From: Syntrophorhabdales bacterium
GTDB taxonomy: Bacteria; Desulfobacterota; Syntrophorhabdia; Syntrophorhabdales; Syntrophorhabdaceae
Assembly: GCA_018052995.1 (NCBI GenBank)
Contig: JAGPMK010000019.1
Coordinates: forward strand, 1-37,162
Length of the DNA stretch: 37,162 bases
Direction of reading: 5' to 3'
Positions 15,920 to 24,737 of this stretch are shown piece after piece (the first letter of the stretch is position 1; each line of letters starts with the position of its first letter). The notes beneath the pieces were generated by a model. That model ran no database searches, had not been told where the DNA came from, and saw only the letters and a list, made by a program, of their open reading frames with translations. The position numbers and the translations under genes were made by a program.

Positions 15920-16591
15920 ATGGTAGATGGGGGCAAGAAAAATGACCACTCAATAAAATCCATCCCAGAACCTACACTTAGAAGGCTTCCTGTTTATTAT
16001 CAATATCTTAAAAATATTAAAAAGCATGAGGGGTTTAAATTTATCTCTGCCACACAGATAGGAAATGACCTCAATATCTTACCTATCCAGGTAAGAAAGG
16101 ATCTGGAGATAGCAGAGGTCAGCGGCAGACCCAAACTGGGCTATAAGATAACAGAGCTTATTAAAAGCATAGAGGATTTTCTTGGATGGAACAACATAAC
16201 CGATGCATTCCTTGTGGGTGCCGGAAACCTCGGCTCAGCAATCCTTGGATATAGTGGTTTTAGAGAATACGGGCTCAATATCATTGCTGCCTTTGATGAT
16301 GATGAAAAGAAAGTGGGCACAGAGATAGCAGGCAAGATTGTCTTCCACATAGACAAGTTGCCGGATATGGTAAAAAGGATGGGTATAAAGATAGGGATAC
16401 TTACTGTCCCTGCCCCCTATGCCCAGGAGGTTGCGGATATCATGGTAAGGGCAGGGATAAGGGCGATATGGAATTTTACCCATGTCAAGATTAATGTTCC
16501 ACCCGGTGTCATTGTCCAGCATGAGAATCTTGCTTCATCCCTTGTTGTATTATCAAAAAAATTAGAATTATTACTTCAGACTGACAATTAG
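15920..16591 (+). CDS. rex: Redox-sensing transcriptional repressor Rex
   Basis: A 223-residue repressor that senses NADH/NAD+. The N-terminal winged helix includes ISATQIGNDLNILPIQVRKDL (recognition region ending at 62) and the wing SGRPKLGY (68-75). The C-terminal Rossmann domain shows GAGNLGSAIL (100-109) and AFDDDEKKVG with the ribose-binding Asp126. The tail LSKKLELLLQ is the swapped dimer helix. Known Rex proteins leave DNA when NADH is high, so hydrogenase expression should rise when reductant accumulates. AGGAGGTG lies 5 bases before the ATG. hydC follows after 9 bases, which makes rex the first gene of its own target operon. Confidence 0.95.
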   Translation: MVDGGKKNDHSIKSIPEPTLRRLPVYYQYLKNIKKHEGFKFISATQIGNDLNILPIQVRKDLEIAEVSGRPKLGYKITELIKSIEDFLGWNNITDAFLVGAGNLGSAILGYSGFREYGLNIIAAFDDDEKKVGTEIAGKIVFHIDKLPDMVKRMGIKIGILTVPAPYAQEVADIMVRAGIRAIWNFTHVKINVPPGVIVQHENLASSLVVLSKKLELLLQTDN

Positions 16592-16600
16592 GAGGATGTA

Positions 16601-17107
16601 ATGGAGACATTACGAAAATTTGAAAAGGTGTTGGAGATTGTGGAGCAGAATGGGAGGCAGGCCTCCCGGCTTATACCAATCCTTCAGGCTGTGCAGGCAG
16701 AATACCGCTATCTGCCTGAAGAGGTAATGACCTTTATAGCCACGTCCCTGGGTATCTCCCCTGCTAGTGTGTTTGGGGTTGCCACGTTTTACTCCCTTTT
16801 TACCCTGAACCCAAAGGGTAGATACCATATTAGGGTGTGTAATGGAACAGCGTGCCATGTAAAACGTTCCATGGACATCCACAATGCTATACATAAAAGA
16901 TTGAATCTCCAACCTGGAAGAGACACTACAGAGGACATGCTCTTTACAGTAGAGACGGTAAACTGTCTTGGCGCATGCGGTCTTGCGCCTGCCATGGTTA
17001 TAAATGAAGAGGTTTATGGTCAGCTTACCCCTGAAAGGGCGATAGAGATTATTGAAGAGATTATCAACAAGGAGGAAGTGCATGAACTGGACATTGGCAG
17101 GGCTTAA
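16601..17107 (+). CDS. hydC: NAD(P)-dependent [FeFe] hydrogenase, NuoE-like subunit
   Basis: A 168-residue subunit with the thioredoxin-like [2Fe-2S] fold of NuoE. The four ligands are C80 and C85 (CNGTACHVK) and C122 and C126 (CLGACGLAP). The helical N-terminus with LIPILQAVQAEYRYLPEEV and FGVATFYSLF is typical of the 24-kDa family. In HydABC complexes it passes electrons beside the flavin subunit. AGGAGG precedes the ATG. The 3' end overlaps the hydB start by 26 bases. Confidence 0.93.
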   Translation: METLRKFEKVLEIVEQNGRQASRLIPILQAVQAEYRYLPEEVMTFIATSLGISPASVFGVATFYSLFTLNPKGRYHIRVCNGTACHVKRSMDIHNAIHKRLNLQPGRDTTEDMLFTVETVNCLGACGLAPAMVINEEVYGQLTPERAIEIIEEIINKEEVHELDIGRA

Positions 17108-18980
17108 AAAAATAAAGAATGATTTTAATGCCTGGGGGCATTCTGTAACCCACAGGGTCCTGGTCTGTGCAGGGACTGGGTGTCTGGTAAATGGTTCAAT
17201 GAAGGTATATGATGAATTTGTAAGGACTATCAGAGACTCAGGGGTTAATGCAATTATTGAGCTTAAAAAAGAAGAGGAAGGGATATTTGTATCAAAGAGC
17301 GGGTGCCAGGGGTTTTGCCAGATAGGACCCCTTGTGACCATACTTCCAGAAAATATCTTGTATACAAAGGTAAGACCCGGGGATGTTCAGGATATAGTGG
17401 AGACAACACTGGGTAGGGGGGAGATACTCCACAGACTACTCTATATTGAGCCGAATATGCAGAAGGTATGCAAGGGGACCCAAGATATACCCTTTTACCA
17501 GAAACAAAAGAGGTTTGTCCTCGATATCTGCGGGCTTATAGATCCAGAGGATATCCGTGAATACATAGCCAGGGACGGGTATCTCGCAGCAGTAAAGGCA
17601 TGCTCTGAGATGGCACCAGATGAGATCTGCCAGGTTATAACAGCGTCGGGCTTACGGGGTAGAGGTGGCGGTGGCTTCCCTACAGGGAAAAAATGGGATA
17701 CCGCAAGGCTTCAGGAGAATGTGAAGAAATATGTCATATGTAATGGTGATGAAGGGGACCCCGGTGCATTCATGGATATGGGTGTCATGGAGGGAAATCC
17801 CCATAGTATTATAGAGGGTATGATTATTGCTTCCCGTGCCATAGGTGCTGATGAGGGGTATGTCTATGTCCGTGCCGAATACCCCCTGGCAGTTAAAAGG
17901 ATAAGAAAGGCAATAAAGGATGCCTATGATCTGGGGCTACTGGGTAGTAGAATACTTGGATCAGAGCATATATTCAACCTTAATGTTATGGAGGGTGCAG
18001 GCGCCTTTGTCTGTGGAGAGGAGACAGCCCTTATTGCCTCCATTGAAGGAAAAAGGGGTATGCCATCGCCAAAACCTCCCTTTCCTGCCCAGAGCGGACT
18101 CTGGGGAAAACCAACCATAATAAACAATGTGGAGACACTCTCTACGATACCGCTTATAATCAGGGAGGGGACAGAGAGATTCCGTGAGATGGGGACAGAT
18201 ACATCACCAGGGACAAAGACATTTGCTGTTACAGGCCATGTATTAAACACAGGGCTCATTGAGATGTCCCTTGGCGTTACCCTCCGTGAGATTATCTATG
18301 GTGTGGCAGGTGGTATAACCGGTGATGATGGTAAGGCCATGCCTGACGGTTTTAAGGCAGCCCAGATTGGTGGTCCCTCTGGAGGATGTCTTACTGCAGG
18401 GCACCTTGACCTGCCTATTGATTTTGATTCGCTTAAGAAAGTGGGTGCAATGGTAGGGTCAGGTGGTCTTGTAGTCATGAATAAAGACACCTGTATGGTA
18501 GACGTGGCACGTTTCTTTATGCAGTTCACCCAGAGTGAGTCATGCGGTAAATGCGTTTTATGTAGGGAAGGCACAAAACAGATGCTCGCCCTCCTCGATG
18601 ATATAATGGAGGGCAGGGCAACTGGAGAGACATTAGAACTCCTTGAGGATCTTGCCATAACTGTGCAGAGGGGTTCCCTGTGCGGGCTCGGCAAGACAGC
18701 ACCAAATCCTGTTCTTTCCACGCTCAGAAACTTTCGCGAAGAATATATTGCCCATGTAAAGTATAAATATTGCCCCACAGGAAAGTGCAAGGCACTCACA
18801 AAATTCACTATAGATGAGAACCTCTGCAAGGGGTGCACCCTCTGTGCCAATAAATGTCCCGTCGGAGCCATAACAGGCAAGAAAAAAAGGACCCACAGGA
18901 TAGACCCCATACTTTGTATCAGGTGCGGTGCCTGTATTGAAAGCTGTGCATTTGAAGCCATAAAAGGAGAAAAGCTATGA
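17082..18980 (+). CDS. hydB: NAD(P)-dependent [FeFe] hydrogenase, NuoF-like flavoprotein subunit
   Basis: A 632-residue protein. Residues 23-95 form a thioredoxin-like [2Fe-2S] domain (C29, C34, C75, C79). Residues 130-550 are NuoF, with GRGGGGFP (193-200) for NADH, NGDEGDPGAF (221-230) for FMN, GAGAFVCGEETALIASIEG, an SLBB region, and the [4Fe-4S] ligands C488, C491, C494 and C534. Residues 575-625 are a two-cluster ferredoxin (C582/585/588/592 and C612/615/618/622). This is the HydB layout of bifurcating hydrogenases, where the flavin subunit couples NADH and ferredoxin to H2. I chose the ATG at 17082, which has AAGGAGG 5 bases upstream, over the TTG at 17052. Confidence 0.94.
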   Translation: MNWTLAGLKKIKNDFNAWGHSVTHRVLVCAGTGCLVNGSMKVYDEFVRTIRDSGVNAIIELKKEEEGIFVSKSGCQGFCQIGPLVTILPENILYTKVRPGDVQDIVETTLGRGEILHRLLYIEPNMQKVCKGTQDIPFYQKQKRFVLDICGLIDPEDIREYIARDGYLAAVKACSEMAPDEICQVITASGLRGRGGGGFPTGKKWDTARLQENVKKYVICNGDEGDPGAFMDMGVMEGNPHSIIEGMIIASRAIGADEGYVYVRAEYPLAVKRIRKAIKDAYDLGLLGSRILGSEHIFNLNVMEGAGAFVCGEETALIASIEGKRGMPSPKPPFPAQSGLWGKPTIINNVETLSTIPLIIREGTERFREMGTDTSPGTKTFAVTGHVLNTGLIEMSLGVTLREIIYGVAGGITGDDGKAMPDGFKAAQIGGPSGGCLTAGHLDLPIDFDSLKKVGAMVGSGGLVVMNKDTCMVDVARFFMQFTQSESCGKCVLCREGTKQMLALLDDIMEGRATGETLELLEDLAITVQRGSLCGLGKTAPNPVLSTLRNFREEYIAHVKYKYCPTGKCKALTKFTIDENLCKGCTLCANKCPVGAITGKKKRTHRIDPILCIRCGACIESCAFEAIKGEKL

Positions 18981-20986
18981 ACGAGGATACCTATATTACC
19001 ATTGACAATAAGGATGTTCCCATTGAAAGGGAAAGAAATCTCCTTGAGCTTGTTAGAAAGGCAGGGGTTGAACTCCCCACATTCTGTTATCATTCTGAAT
19101 TAAGTGTCTATGGGGCATGCAGGCTCTGTATGGTGGATGTAGAGGGCATGGGTCTCGTTCCGGCCTGCTCAACACCCCCATCACCTAATATGAGGGTAAA
19201 GACGAATACTGAAGAGATAAGAAAGATGAGAAGGATTATTGTTGAATTGCTTCTTGCCAATCATAGCCAGAACTGCCCTACCTGTCAGAAGAGTGCCACA
19301 TGTCAGCTTCAGGCACTTGCCAGAAGGCTGGGTATAACAAGGGTCCGATTCCAGAATCAGACAAGAGAATTACCTATTGATGAATCATCACCCTCCATAG
19401 TCCGGGACCCAAATAAATGTGTGCTTTGCGGTGACTGTGTTCGTATATGTTCAGAGGTGCAGACAGTGGGTGCTATTGATTTTGCATATAGAGGGGCCAG
19501 GACTGTAGTGATACCGAGCTTTGGAAAGGACCTTGACAAGGTAGAGTGTATAAACTGCGGTCAGTGTGCCAGGATATGTCCTACAGGCGCCCTGATACCC
19601 AAATCAGAGGTAGATGATGTCTGGAGGGCAATTCACAACCCCAGTAAGGTTGTTATTGCCCAGATTGCCCCGGCTGTTAGGGTTGCCATAGGTGAGATGT
19701 TTGGTCTTGAGCCGGGCGTTATAGCATCGGGTCAGACAGTGGCAGCATTGAGGGCAATAGGGTTCAGCAAGGTCTTTGATACATCATTTACAGCGGATCT
19801 CACTGTTATTGAGGAGGGCAATGAATTTATTCGTCGTGTCCAGAAAAACGAAAATATTCCTCAGTTTACATCATGTTGTCCTGCCTGGGTGAAATTTGCA
19901 GAGCAGTATTACCCTGAGCTTGTCCATAGTATCTCGAGCTGTCGTTCACCCCAGCAGATGTTTGGCGCCCTGGCAAAGGATCTCCTTTCTGCCCAGCTAA
20001 ATATTAAGAAAGAGGATATTGTGGTGGTCTCCATAATGCCCTGCACTGCAAAAAAATTTGAGGCAAAAAGACCTGAATTCAGCCGTGATGGCATCAGGGA
20101 TGTGGATTATGTCCTGACCACCCAGGAATTGGGTAGGATGATAGAGGAGGCGGGGCTTAATTTCAATGGACTTGGCCCTGAGTCATTTAACCTACCCTTT
20201 GGATTCAAGACAGGGGCAGGCGTTATATTCGGCAACTCAGGGGGTGTAAGCGAGGCTGTAATTAGATATCTAACTGAAAAACTCACCGGAGAAAAAAGAG
20301 AGAACTACGAATACAAGAGTCTCAGAGGTGATAATGGTATAAGAGAGATAAAATTTTCTATTGGTGATAGGGGGTTCTCATTAGCTATTGTAAGTGGCCT
20401 CGGTAATGCCCGCAAGATTATAGAGAGGATAAGATCCGGAGAGGGACATTATGATTTTGTAGAGGTGATGGCATGTCCTGGAGGCTGTATAGGTGGTGCG
20501 GGTCAGCCGGTATATACAAATACCGCAATCCGTCAAAAAAGGACAAAGGGACTATATGAAAATGACAGGATGCTGGAACTCCATAAATCCCAGGATAATC
20601 CTTACATCACAGAGCTCTATAATGCATTTCTCGGTGATGTGGGCAGCCCAAAAGCCCACGAGCTTCTCCATACCTATTATAAATCACGAAAAAGGATTGT
20701 TGACGAGGATATGTATCTCAGTTACTCTGACCGGGCAGAAAGCCTGGAGATTAATGTGTGTTTTGGCACAGGCTGTTTTATAAAGGGTTCACAGAGGATT
20801 CTAAGAGGCATACTTGATTATATAAATGCAAATGGTTTAAAAAATAGGATAAATGTAAGTGCCTCATTCTGTTTTGAGGCATGTGACAGAGGGCCTGTTA
20901 TCCGTGTAGGTGAGAGGGTAGTAGAACAATGCACTGTGGAAAAGGCAACAGAGGTAATTGCAAGAGAGGTGGAGGCATATGTATGA
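18977..20986 (+). CDS. hydA: [FeFe] hydrogenase catalytic subunit (group A3 layout)
   Basis: A 669-residue hydrogenase. The N-terminal [2Fe-2S] plant-type domain has C37, C48, C51 and C64. It is followed by the His-Cys cluster (H96, C100, C103, C109) and two [4Fe-4S] clusters (C148/151/154/158 and C191/194/197/201). The H-domain contains all three signatures: TSCCPAW (298-304, proton-relay C300 and ligand C301), MPCTAKK (354-360, C356) and ACPGGC (C500, C504). The C-terminal domain (590-669) is another thioredoxin-like [2Fe-2S] unit (C595, C600, C632, C636), as in Thermotoga HydA. It should reversibly make H2 from NADH plus ferredoxin. ATGA overlap with hydB. Maturases HydEFG are not in the window. 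Confidence 0.95.
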   Translation: MNEDTYITIDNKDVPIERERNLLELVRKAGVELPTFCYHSELSVYGACRLCMVDVEGMGLVPACSTPPSPNMRVKTNTEEIRKMRRIIVELLLANHSQNCPTCQKSATCQLQALARRLGITRVRFQNQTRELPIDESSPSIVRDPNKCVLCGDCVRICSEVQTVGAIDFAYRGARTVVIPSFGKDLDKVECINCGQCARICPTGALIPKSEVDDVWRAIHNPSKVVIAQIAPAVRVAIGEMFGLEPGVIASGQTVAALRAIGFSKVFDTSFTADLTVIEEGNEFIRRVQKNENIPQFTSCCPAWVKFAEQYYPELVHSISSCRSPQQMFGALAKDLLSAQLNIKKEDIVVVSIMPCTAKKFEAKRPEFSRDGIRDVDYVLTTQELGRMIEEAGLNFNGLGPESFNLPFGFKTGAGVIFGNSGGVSEAVIRYLTEKLTGEKRENYEYKSLRGDNGIREIKFSIGDRGFSLAIVSGLGNARKIIERIRSGEGHYDFVEVMACPGGCIGGAGQPVYTNTAIRQKRTKGLYENDRMLELHKSQDNPYITELYNAFLGDVGSPKAHELLHTYYKSRKRIVDEDMYLSYSDRAESLEINVCFGTGCFIKGSQRILRGILDYINANGLKNRINVSASFCFEACDRGPVIRVGERVVEQCTVEKATEVIAREVEAYV

Positions 20987-22700
20987 CTCTGTAGCAAGGC
21001 AGATCGTTTTTACCCTTACAGCAAGGTGCAGGGATTGCTATAGGTGTCTCAGGTCATGTCCTGTCAAGGCTATAAGGATGGAGAGAGGACAGGCGTATGT
21101 AGATGAAAAGAGATGTATCGCCTGCGGGACCTGTATCCGGGAGTGCCCTCAGCAGGCAAAATCCTTCCGCCATGATATTGATGTTGCCCAGAGGATTATT
21201 GACTCAGGTAAAATAGTTGCGGCAAGTATTGCCCCTTCCTTTGCAGCGGTTATGAGCAAGTGGCAGAGGTCACGCCTTGCTTCTGCCCTTCGTGCCCTTG
21301 GCTTCCGATATATAGGTCAGACATCTCATGGTGCATATCAGGTATCTTATCATACGCTAAATATTATGAAAAAAGATGGGCATGGACCGTATATAGGGAC
21401 AGCATGCCCTGCTATTGTGAATTATATTGAAAAATACAGACCAGAGCTCGTGGATTTTTTAATACCCATTGTCTCTCCCATGATTGCCCATGCAAGGATG
21501 CTTAAGGAAAAACTTGGCAGAGAAACCAGTGTAATCTTTATAGGCCCATGTGTAGCAAAAAAAACAGAGCTTTTCCGTCCTGCCAATAAGGGTGTTGTAG
21601 ATTGTGTCCTAACCTTTAAGGAGCTTATGATGTGGTTAAATCAGAGGGGCATAAGCCTGAACAACTGTGAGGAGAGCAGCTTTAATGAAAGACCTGCACA
21701 TCTGGCACAGCTATATCCGCTCCCAGGAGGCATGATAAAGACGGCAGGGCTCGATGACGATGGATTTAATCCCCAGCTCATGAAGGTTGACGGTATGGCA
21801 GGCATAAAGATATTGTTGGACAGTCTGGCAGGGGAATCAGCCTATACCCTTATTGAGCCCCTTTTCTGCAATCAGGGTTGTATCAATGGGCCAGGGATGG
21901 ACACAGACAAAAATCTTTTTGAAAGAAGAATGGATATCCTTGGATATGTCAGGGATACTGCGGATATTCACATGATCCCTGAATCTCAGGATGCAGGGAT
22001 ATTCTATGGGGGATATGAGAAACAGGAGGGCATATTTCGGGAGGTCCCGGAGGAAGAGATAGAGCAGATCCTTGAAAAAACAGGAAAATCTGACCCACAG
22101 CAGCAGCTTAACTGCGGTGCATGCGGATATGACAGCTGCAGGGAAAAGGCAATTGCCGTGGCACAGAGCATGGCAGAGCCAGAGATGTGCATACCCTATA
22201 TGAGAAGGCTTGCTGAACGTAGGACTGACCAGATATTCAGCACAACACCGAATGGCATTATAATACTTGATAAGGAGCTCAAGATCCTGGCAGTCAACCC
22301 TGCCTTCAAGAAGTTTTTTTTCTGCTCTGATGGTGTCCTTGGCAGACACATATCATATCTTATGGATCCAGCCCCTTTTGAAAAACTTATCTCCGGTGCT
22401 GCAGATAGCCTTGATATTATAAGGACCCACAGACACTATAATCTCATGTGCCGTGAACTTCTCTATATCCTGAAGCAGGATCAGCAGATTGTTGGGATCT
22501 TCATTAACATAACAAGTCAGCAGGAAAATGAAAAAAAACTCAAAGAGATTAAATCCCAGACAGTAGAACAGGCAAGTGAGCTTTTGGAGCACCAGATAAA
22601 GATGGCGCAGACCATTGCCCAGTTTCTTGGTGAAAGTACAGCCCGGGGAGAGGAGATAGTGAAAAAGCTTATGAGTCTCACAGAAGGCGATGAAACCTGA
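20979..22700 (+). CDS. Sensory-type [FeFe] hydrogenase with PAS domain (HydS-like)
   Basis: A 573-residue protein. Residues 15-60 are two [4Fe-4S] clusters (C17/20/23/27, C46/49/52/56). Residues 75-305 are an [FeFe]-hydrogenase H-domain with TACPA (141-145), GPCVAKK (189-195) and FCNQGC (296-301). Ligand cysteines C143, C191, C297 and C301 are kept, but the proton-relay Cys is Ala142. The H-cluster should therefore bind with low turnover, as in Thermotoga HydS. Next come a CGACGYDSC cluster domain (C379, C382, C387, C404), a PAS domain (about 412-520), and a helical, coiled-coil-like tail (520-573). There is no kinase or cyclase. I chose the ATG at 20979 (GGAGG upstream), overlapping hydA by 8 bases. 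It probably senses H2 or redox state and signals to the phosphatase. Confidence 0.9.
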   Translation: MYDSVARQIVFTLTARCRDCYRCLRSCPVKAIRMERGQAYVDEKRCIACGTCIRECPQQAKSFRHDIDVAQRIIDSGKIVAASIAPSFAAVMSKWQRSRLASALRALGFRYIGQTSHGAYQVSYHTLNIMKKDGHGPYIGTACPAIVNYIEKYRPELVDFLIPIVSPMIAHARMLKEKLGRETSVIFIGPCVAKKTELFRPANKGVVDCVLTFKELMMWLNQRGISLNNCEESSFNERPAHLAQLYPLPGGMIKTAGLDDDGFNPQLMKVDGMAGIKILLDSLAGESAYTLIEPLFCNQGCINGPGMDTDKNLFERRMDILGYVRDTADIHMIPESQDAGIFYGGYEKQEGIFREVPEEEIEQILEKTGKSDPQQQLNCGACGYDSCREKAIAVAQSMAEPEMCIPYMRRLAERRTDQIFSTTPNGIIILDKELKILAVNPAFKKFFFCSDGVLGRHISYLMDPAPFEKLISGAADSLDIIRTHRHYNLMCRELLYILKQDQQIVGIFINITSQQENEKKLKEIKSQTVEQASELLEHQIKMAQTIAQFLGESTARGEEIVKKLMSLTEGDET

Positions 22701-23859
22701 GTTAGATGAAACAAGAAAATACATAGAGGTAGTATCTGCCCAGACTGCAAAAAGGGTAGGTGACGTCTGTGGGGACTATATCATTGTTGATAGGACATCG
22801 GAGGCAACAACAGTGATACTGGCAGATGGTATGGGCACAGGGGTAAAGGCAAGGGTGGCTGCTGTAATGAATGCATCAAGGCTCATGGAACTTATAAGGC
22901 TTGGCTTTACCCTTAGGGAGGCATGCAGTAAGGTTGTTGATACCCTCCATGAGGCAAGGACATCAGATATACCATTTGCTGCCTTCTCTGTATGCAGGAT
23001 CTTAAACAGTGGACATGCAACTATTATCTCCTATGAGATGCCCTCTCCCATACTTTTAAGCAAACATTTTGCAACGTATCTTCCCCAGCAGAGATTTTCA
23101 CCTATGGGGCTCGAGATTATAGCAGAGGTTAACTGCACCCTTGAATATGAAGACGGGATAATCCTTTTTTCAGATGGGGTGAGCCAGGCAGGCATGGGTA
23201 GCATCTATCGTATGGGGTGGGGTGTCCAGAATGTCTCATACTACATAGATGGACTTTTGGCACAGGGGGTTGATATTAAAGGCATTCCTGACAAGATACT
23301 TGCAAAGGTAAAGGAGATATCGTGGTCCAATTATGGCGATGATACTACATGTGTTCTTCTGTTATGTAGAGAGCCCAATGTCCTGAATGTCCTTACAGGA
23401 CCCCCATCAAAAAAGGCAGAGGATTATAATGTGGTTAAAAGATTCATGGAGTTGAAGGGCAAAAAGGTGGTGTGTGGTTCTACGACGGTACAGATGGTCT
23501 CAAGGGTTCTTAAAACACCCGTGAATATTAAGGATGTATCTGATGGTTACCACAGGCCACCATCATATGAGGTGGAAGGCATTGATTATGCCACAGAGGG
23601 GGCGATCACCCTCAATCAGGTTTATAATATCATTGACGTAGAGGTGGACAGGCTTGGTTCAGGTAGCTCTGTCTCTGACCTTGCACGGATCTTTCATGAA
23701 TCAGACATAATTAATTTTATCGTAGGAACAGCAACAAATCGTGCCCATAAGAGTCTTGTGTTCAGACAGATGGGTATATTTCCCAGAGAGGTTATAGTGA
23801 AATTGTTTTCTGACAAATTACAAAAGATGGGGAAGCTTGTAAGCCTTGAATATGTTTGA
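22690..23859 (+). CDS. SpoIIE-type PP2C phosphatase with C-terminal extension
   Basis: A 389-residue protein. Residues 1-228 are a PP2C/SpoIIE-family Ser/Thr phosphatase with metal-binding acids in GDY (28-30), ADGMGTG (45-51), SDGV (161-164) and GDDTT (216-220). Residues 230-389 form a second conserved-looking domain (KKVVCGSTTVQMVSRVL, EGAITLNQVYNI, GTATNRAHK). I cannot name it, though similar tails occur on phosphatases beside HydS-like sensors. The start overlaps the sensor gene by 11 bases, implying coupled synthesis. The phosphoprotein substrate, perhaps a STAS-domain antagonist, is not encoded nearby. It is the last gene of the operon, 23 bases from the convergent binding-protein gene. 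Confidence 0.9.
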   Translation: MKPELDETRKYIEVVSAQTAKRVGDVCGDYIIVDRTSEATTVILADGMGTGVKARVAAVMNASRLMELIRLGFTLREACSKVVDTLHEARTSDIPFAAFSVCRILNSGHATIISYEMPSPILLSKHFATYLPQQRFSPMGLEIIAEVNCTLEYEDGIILFSDGVSQAGMGSIYRMGWGVQNVSYYIDGLLAQGVDIKGIPDKILAKVKEISWSNYGDDTTCVLLLCREPNVLNVLTGPPSKKAEDYNVVKRFMELKGKKVVCGSTTVQMVSRVLKTPVNIKDVSDGYHRPPSYEVEGIDYATEGAITLNQVYNIIDVEVDRLGSGSSVSDLARIFHESDIINFIVGTATNRAHKSLVFRQMGIFPREVIVKLFSDKLQKMGKLVSLEYV

Positions 23860-23882
23860 TGTAGTTATTTTTAAAAGAATTT

Positions 23883-24737
23883 TTATCTTTTTATTGCTAC
23901 TGATGCCCCCTTTTGTCTGAGTTTTTCCACTGCCTCGACGAATGTAAGGGGTGTAGGACCTGCAGCTACATAGGGGTCAATTATGAGAAATTTAGGGTCC
24001 TTAAGAAGACCCCTCCACCTCCTTATCTCTGCATCTATACTATATCCCATATCCATGAGCACGATAACATGGGGATCCTTTCTTATGACCTCCTCTATAT
24101 TTACCCTTGAGTAGGGCAACTCTGTCTCTATTATGTTTATACCCCCAGCTAATCTTATTATGTCATTGGCAAAACTTTTTTTTGTGGCTGCTATAAAGGG
24201 GTCAGAGCCCACCTGCCACAGGACCCTAAAGGGTGGTTGGTTGTGTCTTTTTTCAAGGATTGACTGCGCCCTGTTTATTATCGCCCTTGCCCTATCTTCC
24301 CTGTGGAGAATCTGTGCGAGGATAAGGAAATTTTGCGATAATTCATTGAAATCTTTTGGTCTTTTAAAGCACTGAACGTTAATGCCAAGCCTTTTCAGTC
24401 TCTCCATCAGCCATAGGGGATTCCCCTCCTGGGAACCAAAGACCATATCAGGCATCAAGGATACAATCTTCTCTATGTCTGGCCTTAAGGGTGTCCCTAT
24501 TTTTGCCTTCTTTTCCGCCCCCCTTGGTCTTTTGCAGAATATAGTATTAGCTATGAGGGAATCCTCGGCACCTAATAGATAGATAGACTCTGTAATCTGT
24601 GGCGAGAGGGATATGACCCTTTCGGAGCTATAAGATATCCAGGGAATAAAAAGGATAAGAAGGACAAAAAGGGCTTTCAGATATATTCCCTTATTCCTCC
24701 CCATGTTTATACGGGGTAGTCTTTTTAATCTCCTCAA
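23883..24737 (-). CDS. Periplasmic cobalamin-type (BtuF-like) binding protein
   Basis: Up to 284 residues. A positively charged N-terminus precedes a hydrophobic signal segment (ALFVLLILFIPWISYSS). A class III binding-protein fold follows, opening with ERVISLSPQITESIYLLGAED. The stretch KIGTPLRPDIEKIVSLMPDMVFGSQEGNP matches the BtuF/FhuD group (BtuF usually has PKVGG...). It should deliver cobalamin or a related chelate to a BtuCD-type transporter, and the only such transporter in the window is at 5.6-7.4 kb. The start is ambiguous. TTG at 24737 has GAGG close upstream. ATG at 24704 has none but gives a more typical signal peptide. Either start overlaps the upstream gene. Confidence 0.85.
   Translation of the reverse strand: MRRLKRLPRINMGRNKGIYLKALFVLLILFIPWISYSSERVISLSPQITESIYLLGAEDSLIANTIFCKRPRGAEKKAKIGTPLRPDIEKIVSLMPDMVFGSQEGNPLWLMERLKRLGINVQCFKRPKDFNELSQNFLILAQILHREDRARAIINRAQSILEKRHNQPPFRVLWQVGSDPFIAATKKSFANDIIRLAGGINIIETELPYSRVNIEEVIRKDPHVIVLMDMGYSIDAEIRRWRGLLKDPKFLIIDPYVAAGPTPLTFVEAVEKLRQKGASVAIKR

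Noticed and set aside
16610-17341. Long antisense ORF (243 codons) opposite hydC and the hydB start
   Set aside because: It is a shadow of two well-supported overlapping genes. The translation has no domain and an unusual composition.
18296-19093. 265-codon antisense ORF opposite hydB and hydA
   Set aside because: It lies wholly within clear hydrogenase genes, with no ribosome site or recognisable motif.
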